The notes beneath the pieces were generated by a model. The model saw only the letters and a list, made by a program, of their open reading frames with translations. It had not been told where the DNA came from and did not search any database. A program made the position numbers and the translations under genes. Shown here piece by piece: positions 7,280 to 11,298 of a stretch of 11,298 nucleotides of DNA. The stretch is from the NCBI GenBank assembly GCA_015064195.1, contig SVSO01000084.1, positions 1 through 11,298 of the forward strand, given 5' to 3'. The stretch is from Oscillospiraceae bacterium. Its GTDB lineage: Bacteria > Bacillota_A > Clostridia > Oscillospirales > CAG-272. Each line of letters opens with the position of its first letter. Positions within the stretch are counted from its first letter, which is position 1.

Positions 7280-7308
7280 ATTATACATGAAAAAGTATGA
7301 TTTGTCAA
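7280..7308 (-). promoter_or_regulatory. Consensus sigma-A promoter for miaA
   Basis: Minus-strand TTGACA (7303-7308), exactly 17 bp, then TATAAT (7280-7285): a full consensus match. The expected start site is near 7273, giving a leader of about 64 nt before the chosen miaA ATG. It lies just downstream of the lipoprotein gene's terminator, so miaA is a fresh transcription unit. Confidence 0.85.
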
Positions 7309-7330
7309 GGTCATGTGCATATTTTCTGTC

Positions 7331-7366
7331 GAAAATACGACAGCCGGGAGCATTTGCTCCCGGCTG
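7331..7366 (-). terminator. Intrinsic terminator of the beta-helix lipoprotein gene
   Basis: A perfect 12-bp inverted repeat, CAGCCGGGAGCA (7341-7352) and its complement (7355-7366), forms a very stable GC-rich hairpin directly after the lipoprotein stop. On the minus strand it is followed by TCGTATTTTC, an interrupted U-tract. On the plus strand the downstream side is A-rich, so termination in that direction is unlikely. Confidence 0.8.
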
Positions 7367-7373
7367 ACAAAAA

Positions 7374-9737
7374 TCAATCGCCGATACCGGTAACTTCCAC
7401 ATTCCGGAACATAAAGGTATTGGGGCTGACCTTCCACTTTTTTCCGAGATTGGAGGTGAAATTCCGGATGGAGACGTTCTTTGTGACGTGGTACGGGTAG
7501 GGCATGGATTTTTCGTAGGATTCCGTCACCCAGTTTTTGTCAAAATTGCTGAACAGGTAGACTTCGTTGTACGTCGCGCCGGTTTCCGGTTCTTCCAGCT
7601 TGAGGCCGTCAATGGTGATGTTCTGCGGCATATAGCATTCGTAGCCGAAATCGTGATTGACGTAGCAATTTGCGCCGATGAGGTGGTTGTCATCCTTCGA
7701 GCCTGCGCCGCGGTTGGGAATCCACGTGCAGTTCTTCACCACCACATCGCCGTTCCACGTTGCGCCGTAGTCGCCGCGCAGACTCATGAAATTGGTCTTG
7801 TAAACGGTGGTGTCCTCAATGGTCAGCAGTCCGTGGCCGATGGCGTTGATGCCCTGATGGCCGAGCGTACAGCCGCGGATGGTGGCATTGGTCACGCCCA
7901 TGTGCGCATCAAACCGGGAGAATTCGCAGTTTTCGAGGGTAATGTTTTTGCCGTAATCGGAGACGAAAATGCCCCAGTATGCGGAGTTCATGATGTCGAT
8001 GGTCTGTCTGCAGCTGCGATACGTGAGATTGACCGCACGATTGCTGCGCAGATCGTAGGAGCCCATGCTGACTGGCACGCCCGCAGATCCGATGGTACGG
8101 TAGATTTTGTGCGGCGTGAGCAGGCAATTTTCGATGGTCACGTTGGCACAGCGGTTGACCTGAATGATGCCGTCGTAGGGCGCACCGTGATCCAGCTCGC
8201 CGGTCACATAGTGGGTCAGACCGTCCACCGTCACATTGGAGCGGACGATCTCAATGCCGGTGGTGTAGTAATTGTATTTTGATTCGTGCTGATTGGCGAT
8301 GGTGGTGATGGTGCCGGCTTTGATGGTGATGCTGTCCTTCTCCAGCGGGAATGCGGTGATGGACGAAATATTGTCAAAATTCCAGATGATGGGCGTGGTG
8401 GGATCCACTGTGCCGTCCGCTTTCAGAATGAAGCAGTCGGTCATGGTTGAACCGTTGTTCTGATTCGAGCCGTAGCGGATAAAATTCTTGGTGGTCTCGT
8501 CATTCACCATAACGTAGCAGTCGCCGGGGAGCGTGCCGGTGAGCGGGAGCTTCTGCTGATTTTCGGTCAGCGTCGTGATGCCGAGAGCCTTGAGATCGAT
8601 GCCCTTGGTGTCCTCGCGTGCGACGCGGAAGGTCTGCGCTCTCCGCTCATTTAATGTGATGGCGGTATCGTCAATGACAAAATGTGCCCCCGTCCAGTCA
8701 ACATCGGTCTGAATGATAGCCGTGCCGCTCCGTTTGCCGATGTAATACTCCGCGCCGTCCCTGGCACGCACGGGCAGATCGTGGAGATTCGCATAAGCGT
8801 GGGCGTTCACGATGGCGGTGAAATCATTGGCCTCGCCGTCACCCACCGCGCCGAATTCTTCATAAGCAACCGCATCGGTGAGCGGGTGGACGAAGGTATA
8901 AGCTGTGTCGAAATCGAGGGATCCGGATGCGGCGTCGATCACGTCGGCGAGGAAGATGTACAGACCGCGGGAGATGCCGCCGTCCATGGCGGAACGGAGC
9001 ACCAGATCGCCGTCCTCCACGGTTACTTCAAACTTGTCCGATGCACCGTCCTCCGAGAGAAGAATGCGGCTTCCGGGCGTGCCTTCATTGGCGATGTCCA
9101 GCCAGACTCCGGCTTTTTCATAAAGCCGCGCCTGCAGCAGCTCTGCTGTTTGTTTCATCGCATCACCGGCGACGATGGTGCGGCCGGTCAGCTCCTTGCC
9201 GGCGATGGTAAGGGCGGAGATGGCATATTCGGTCATCACAGTGTTGTCGTATCCGGCGGGAATGATGACTTCCGTGGGGATGGTGGAGAGGGAATCCTTG
9301 TCGGTACAGCCGAAAAATTCGGTGAGGAACGCTTCGGCGGCGCGAACGGTTGCGGCATCCGATCCGCCGAGGATGTAAAGCTTTGTGCCGATGGTGCGGA
9401 CGGTGAAGCCGTCAAGTCCGAATTCGTGGGTGTCAAGCCCGGCATCCTTTGAGCGCGTGGTCATGCCGACAATGATTTCGTATTCGTTCACGGGATTTTT
9501 CTCCCAGTCGGTGGTAATGTCCGCCTCAACGCCGCAGGTTGACAGCACACGCCGGATGCGCATGGCGGCTTCCACCTCGCTGTCGGTGGCAAGCTCGGAG
9601 CGGACGATGGTGAAATGGGGCGCATCCTCGGAAATGAGCTTCAGCTCCTTGCCGACAGGCTTTTTTTGACATCCCGCAATCAGCAGGACAGCAGCGGATG
9701 CAAGCAGAGCAAGCAGGGCAAGCAGGCGTTTTTTCAT
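7374..9737 (-). CDS. Large surface lipoprotein with duplicated N-terminal domain and right-handed beta-helix
   Basis: 787 residues, starting at ATG 9737 (MKKRLLALLALLASAAVLLI) with GGGAGG 5 nt upstream. The frame runs on upstream to 9827, but that part reads through the palindromic element. The signal peptide ends in a lipobox with lipidated Cys23 (IAGC). Residues about 43-145 resemble the alpha/beta N-terminal domain of alpha-glucuronidase-type proteins (YEIIVGMTTR, LDGFTVRTIGTKLYILGG, then an alanine-rich helix and FLTEFFGC). Residues about 173-283 repeat the same layout (TIVAG, DLVLRSAMDGG, RGLYIFLADVI). FGAVGDGEANDFTAI (295-309) is the pectate-lyase-3-like entry to a beta-helix. Coils recur as NVTVDG, NVTIEN, NITLEN, NATIRG, LLTIED, DVVVKN, NITIDG and NVSIRN between about 500 and 760. 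It is probably a cell-surface glycan-binding or -cleaving protein. I cannot assign catalytic residues or a substrate. It ends in a strong terminator, so it forms its own unit. Confidence 0.88.
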   Translation of the reverse strand: MKKRLLALLALLASAAVLLIAGCQKKPVGKELKLISEDAPHFTIVRSELATDSEVEAAMRIRRVLSTCGVEADITTDWEKNPVNEYEIIVGMTTRSKDAGLDTHEFGLDGFTVRTIGTKLYILGGSDAATVRAAEAFLTEFFGCTDKDSLSTIPTEVIIPAGYDNTVMTEYAISALTIAGKELTGRTIVAGDAMKQTAELLQARLYEKAGVWLDIANEGTPGSRILLSEDGASDKFEVTVEDGDLVLRSAMDGGISRGLYIFLADVIDAASGSLDFDTAYTFVHPLTDAVAYEEFGAVGDGEANDFTAIVNAHAYANLHDLPVRARDGAEYYIGKRSGTAIIQTDVDWTGAHFVIDDTAITLNERRAQTFRVAREDTKGIDLKALGITTLTENQQKLPLTGTLPGDCYVMVNDETTKNFIRYGSNQNNGSTMTDCFILKADGTVDPTTPIIWNFDNISSITAFPLEKDSITIKAGTITTIANQHESKYNYYTTGIEIVRSNVTVDGLTHYVTGELDHGAPYDGIIQVNRCANVTIENCLLTPHKIYRTIGSAGVPVSMGSYDLRSNRAVNLTYRSCRQTIDIMNSAYWGIFVSDYGKNITLENCEFSRFDAHMGVTNATIRGCTLGHQGINAIGHGLLTIEDTTVYKTNFMSLRGDYGATWNGDVVVKNCTWIPNRGAGSKDDNHLIGANCYVNHDFGYECYMPQNITIDGLKLEEPETGATYNEVYLFSNFDKNWVTESYEKSMPYPYHVTKNVSIRNFTSNLGKKWKVSPNTFMFRNVEVTGIGD

Positions 9738-9758
9738 AGAAACCTCCCGGAAAAATTG

Positions 9759-9860
9759 TAATGAATGATGAATGATGAAAAATGAAAAATTGATGAAGAT
9801 TTTCGCCCACAGGCGAAAATCGACCATAATTATTCATTATTCACTATTCATTGTTCATTA
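9759..9860. repeat. ~102-bp symmetric palindromic (MITE-like) element between queA and the lipoprotein gene
   Basis: The centre is a perfect 10-bp hairpin, GATTTTCGCC (9798-9807) and GGCGAAAATC (9812-9821), with a 4-nt loop. The flanks (9760-9791 and 9828-9859) are inverted repeats matching at 26 of 32 positions and built of ATGA/TCATT-type units. Both pairs share the same centre, so the whole block is one long imperfect palindrome. Its right end coincides with the queA stop codon (9858-9860). It resembles the small interspersed palindromic repeats found between genes in many Clostridia, and it may also act as a terminator for queA. Only one copy is in this window. Confidence 0.65.
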
Positions 9861-10922
9861 ATTAATAAACATCGCATCGCCAAATGAGAAGAACCGATAC
9901 CGCTGACGGATGGCTTCCTCGTAGGCTTTGAGCATCAGCTCACGGCTTGCGAGGGCGGAGACCAGCATGAGCAGGGTGGATTCGGGCAGGTGGAAGTTGG
10001 TAATGAGCGCATCCACCGCTTTGAATTTGTAGCCGGGGTAGATGAAGATGCCCGTGTCACCGTGCATGGGGTGAACGATGCCCGCGTCATCCGTCACCGA
10101 TTCCAGCGTGCGGCAGGATGTGGTGCCAACCGCGATGATGCGGCCGCCGGCGGCACGGCGTTCGTTGATGAGTGCTGCCGATTCCTCGGAAACGGAAAAA
10201 TATTCCGAATGCATCACGTGATCGGTCAGCGAGTCCACCTTCACCGGGCGGAATGTGCCCAGTCCCACGTGGAGCATCACCGGTGCGACCGCCACGCCCT
10301 TGGCGCGGATCTTGTCCAGCAGCTCCTCGGTGAAATGCAGGCCAGCAGTCGGTGCGGCAGCCGAACCTTCCGTCTTGGCGTACACCGTCTGGTAGCGGGA
10401 TTTGTCGGCGAGACGCTCGGTAATGTAGGGCGGCAGGGGCATATTGCCGATGCGGTCGAGCAGGTCGTAGATGCTGCCGGCGGTGTGATCGTAGACGAAT
10501 TTCACCATCCGGTTGCCGCCCTCCAGCAGTTCGGTCACGTCTGCACGAAGAAGCCCGTCCCCGAATACAATGGCAGTACCGGGCTTTACCCGGCGTCCGG
10601 GGCGCACCATGACCTCCCATGTGTCAAGCTCATGCTGGCGGAGCAGGACGAATTCGATCTCCGCGCCCGTCCCCTCCTTGATGCCGTAAAGACGCGCCGG
10701 GATCACCTTGGAATTGTTGATGACCAGCACGTCGCCGGGATTCAGATAGTCGATGATGTCGTGGAAAATTTTATGGCTCAGCGTGCCGTCCTCGCGGTTC
10801 ACCACCATGAGCCGGGAGGCATCGCGTACCTCGGAGGGATGCTGGGCGATCAGCTCCTCCGGCAGGTCATAATGGAAATCCTTGGTGGTCAGCGCGGTTG
10901 CAATGCGTTCATTTGTGATCAT
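9858..10922 (-). CDS. queA: S-adenosylmethionine:tRNA ribosyltransferase-isomerase QueA
   Basis: 354 residues. QueA adds the ribosyl group of SAM to preQ1 in the tRNA wobble position, giving epoxyqueuosine. Signatures include [12 protein letters not shown] (18-29), [16 protein letters not shown] (65-80), [24 protein letters not shown] (189-205), [13 protein letters not shown] (218-230), [25 protein letters not shown] (308-325) and [10 protein letters not shown] at the end. The start is ATG 10922; AAGGAG lies unusually far upstream (about 14 nt), and the protein has about 10 extra N-terminal residues ([10 protein letters not shown]) before the usual [11 protein letters not shown]. No better start is visible because a stop codon lies just upstream in frame. 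The usual queuosine partner tgt is not next to it on the visible side. The stop codon abuts the palindromic element. Confidence 0.96.
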   Translation of the reverse strand: MITNERIATALTTKDFHYDLPEELIAQHPSEVRDASRLMVVNREDGTLSHKIFHDIIDYLNPGDVLVINNSKVIPARLYGIKEGTGAEIEFVLLRQHELDTWEVMVRPGRRVKPGTAIVFGDGLLRADVTELLEGGNRMVKFVYDHTAGSIYDLLDRIGNMPLPPYITERLADKSRYQTVYAKTEGSAAAPTAGLHFTEELLDKIRAKGVAVAPVMLHVGLGTFRPVKVDSLTDHVMHSEYFSVSEESAALINERRAAGGRIIAVGTTSCRTLESVTDDAGIVHPMHGDTGIFIYPGYKFKAVDALITNFHLPESTLLMLVSALASRELMLKAYEEAIRQRYRFFSFGDAMFIN

Positions 10923-10971
10923 TGTACGAATTACTGCTCCTTAACAGTTGAAAATTCAGATAGATTGCGAT

Positions 10972-11000
10972 TTGACAAGTCTGCGGAAATGTGATATGAT
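10972..11000 (+). promoter_or_regulatory. Sigma-A promoter for the lysine-riboswitch transcript
   Basis: TTGACA (10972-10977), a 17-bp spacer and TATGAT (10995-11000, 5/6). Transcription should begin near 11007, about 26 nt before the riboswitch aptamer. It points right, away from queA. Confidence 0.8.
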
Positions 11001-11004
11001 TATA
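10999..11004 (-). promoter_or_regulatory. Possible -10 element for queA
   Basis: TATAAT on the minus strand, followed by a leader of about 70 nt to the queA start. It overlaps the -10 of the divergent riboswitch promoter by two bases. No recognisable -35 lies 16-18 bp upstream, so the call is weak, but it is the best promoter candidate seen for queA. Confidence 0.35.
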
Positions 11005-11008
11005 TCAG

Positions 11009-11029
11009 CGGAAAATTTGAAAATTTCCG
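11009..11029 (+). repeat. Short inverted repeat at the 5' end of the riboswitch leader
   Basis: CGGAAA (11009-11014) pairs with TTTCCG (11024-11029), plus two inner A-T pairs, forming a small hairpin just after the predicted transcription start and just before aptamer helix P1. It could stabilise the 5' end of the RNA or serve as a DNA operator between the divergent promoters. Function unknown. Confidence 0.4.
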
Positions 11030-11032
11030 TTT

Positions 11033-11199
11033 GATAGAGGCGCACTCTCCGATGAGTAGCCGCCGGTTGGCAGCCGATGCCCATAACCGACGTCGAAAGG
11101 CTCAGGGTGCCGAAGTCTAATCGCTTTCGGCGGCGGTTTCTCTGGTTCCGTGGACGAACAGTTGCGGGATTGTCATCATTCATATGATGGAGAGCTATC
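11033..11199 (+). promoter_or_regulatory. Lysine riboswitch (L box) aptamer
   Basis: This RNA binds lysine and switches off genes of lysine synthesis or uptake. P1 is GATAG (11033-11037) with CTATC (11195-11199). The conserved junction GAGGCGC (11037-11043) pairs with GTGCC in GGGTGCCGAAG (11105-11115). The loop-E-type ATGAGTAG is at 11052-11059, and GAAAGG, also highly conserved, is at 11095-11100. P3 is closed by CGGTT (11064-11068) and AACCG (11085-11089). The long P4 arm follows, then P5 CATCAT (11174-11179)/ATGATG (11184-11189), and the 3' sequence GGAGAGC before P1 closes. The order and the invariant strings match known lysine riboswitches point for point. No coding sequence on this strand is in the window, so the regulated gene lies to the right. 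Confidence 0.93.
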
Positions 11200-11258
11200 T
11201 TTTTGTATTAAATATCCGGATGTCTTATCATCCCTTATATTATAGTACATAGATAGCT
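11193..11258 (+). promoter_or_regulatory. Antiterminator of the lysine riboswitch expression platform
   Basis: AGCTATCT (11193-11200), which contains the 3' strand of aptamer helix P1, is perfectly complementary to AGATAGCT (11251-11258), which runs into the 5' side of the terminator stem. A small hairpin, GGATG (11218-11222) with CATCC (11229-11233), sits between them. Without lysine the two 8-mers can pair and block the terminator; with lysine P1 forms and frees it. Confidence 0.75.
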
Positions 11259-11280
11259 GGTTGTCAACCAGTTTTTTTAT
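11257..11280 (+). terminator. Lysine-controlled intrinsic terminator
   Basis: CTGGTT (11257-11262), loop GTC, AACCAG (11266-11271), then seven T residues (11272-11278). It is a clear rho-independent terminator placed about 57 nt after the aptamer, the usual layout of an OFF riboswitch. Confidence 0.88.
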
Positions 11281-11298
11281 TTTCCCCCCGATTTTTAC

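Noticed and set aside
9738..9827. Upstream in-frame extension of the lipoprotein (30 extra residues)
   Set aside because: It reads through the palindrome and would bury the signal peptide; GGGAGG just before ATG 9737 fixes the start.
9526..9837. Small minus-strand frame beginning MNNYGRFSPVGEN
   Set aside because: Its start lies in the palindromic element and the rest overlaps the lipoprotein gene in another frame, with no ribosome site. It is the sort of spurious product such repeats create.
10956..11183. 75-codon minus-strand frame over the right end
   Set aside because: It is antisense to the lysine riboswitch and carries no recognisable motif; the RNA structure explains the sequence.
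1..11298. tRNA or rRNA genes, CRISPR arrays, transposases, phage or toxin-antitoxin genes
   Set aside because: I looked on both strands and saw no cloverleaf ending in CCA, no regularly spaced repeats and no such protein motifs.

Overview
The window looks like a chromosomal segment of a Bacillota bacterium, class Clostridia. The grounds are the gene order ylmE-sepF-ylmG-ylmH-divIVA-ileS, which is a Gram-positive cell-division cluster, together with consensus sigma-A promoters, strong AGGAGG-type ribosome sites and a lysine riboswitch with a classic intrinsic-terminator platform. GC content is fairly high by eye. An Oscillospirales-like gut lineage is plausible but cannot be proved from sequence reading alone. 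Every protein gene lies on the minus strand, so the map reads right to left; only the riboswitch at the right edge is on the plus strand.

Right edge (10923-11298): a divergent regulatory region. On the plus strand a consensus promoter drives a lysine riboswitch aptamer (11033-11199), followed by an antiterminator/terminator switch. The gene it controls lies beyond the window. On the minus strand is queA (tRNA queuosine synthesis). A symmetric ~102-bp palindromic element (9759-9860) begins at the queA stop codon.

Middle (7280-9737): a large lipoprotein of 787 residues with a duplicated N-terminal domain and a right-handed beta-helix. It ends in a strong hairpin terminator and is followed by an exact-consensus promoter for miaA (tRNA A37 dimethylallyltransferase).

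Left (1-6294): a tightly packed transcription unit. It starts from a promoter overlapping the miaA 3' end and reads a membrane-anchored HlyD-like protein, ylmE (PLP homeostasis), sepF (FtsZ membrane anchor), ylmG (YggT membrane protein), ylmH (S4 RNA-binding, ribosome quality control), divIVA (coiled-coil pole/septum protein) and ileS (isoleucyl-tRNA synthetase, running off the left edge). A near-consensus promoter inside ylmE could drive sepF to ileS separately.

Most of the content is core and well known. The parts worth a second look are the unseen target of the lysine riboswitch, the palindromic element, the beta-helix lipoprotein, the orphan HlyD-like leader gene, the internal promoter in ylmE, and a HIGH-motif variant in IleS. 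I do not see a clearly new multi-gene system.
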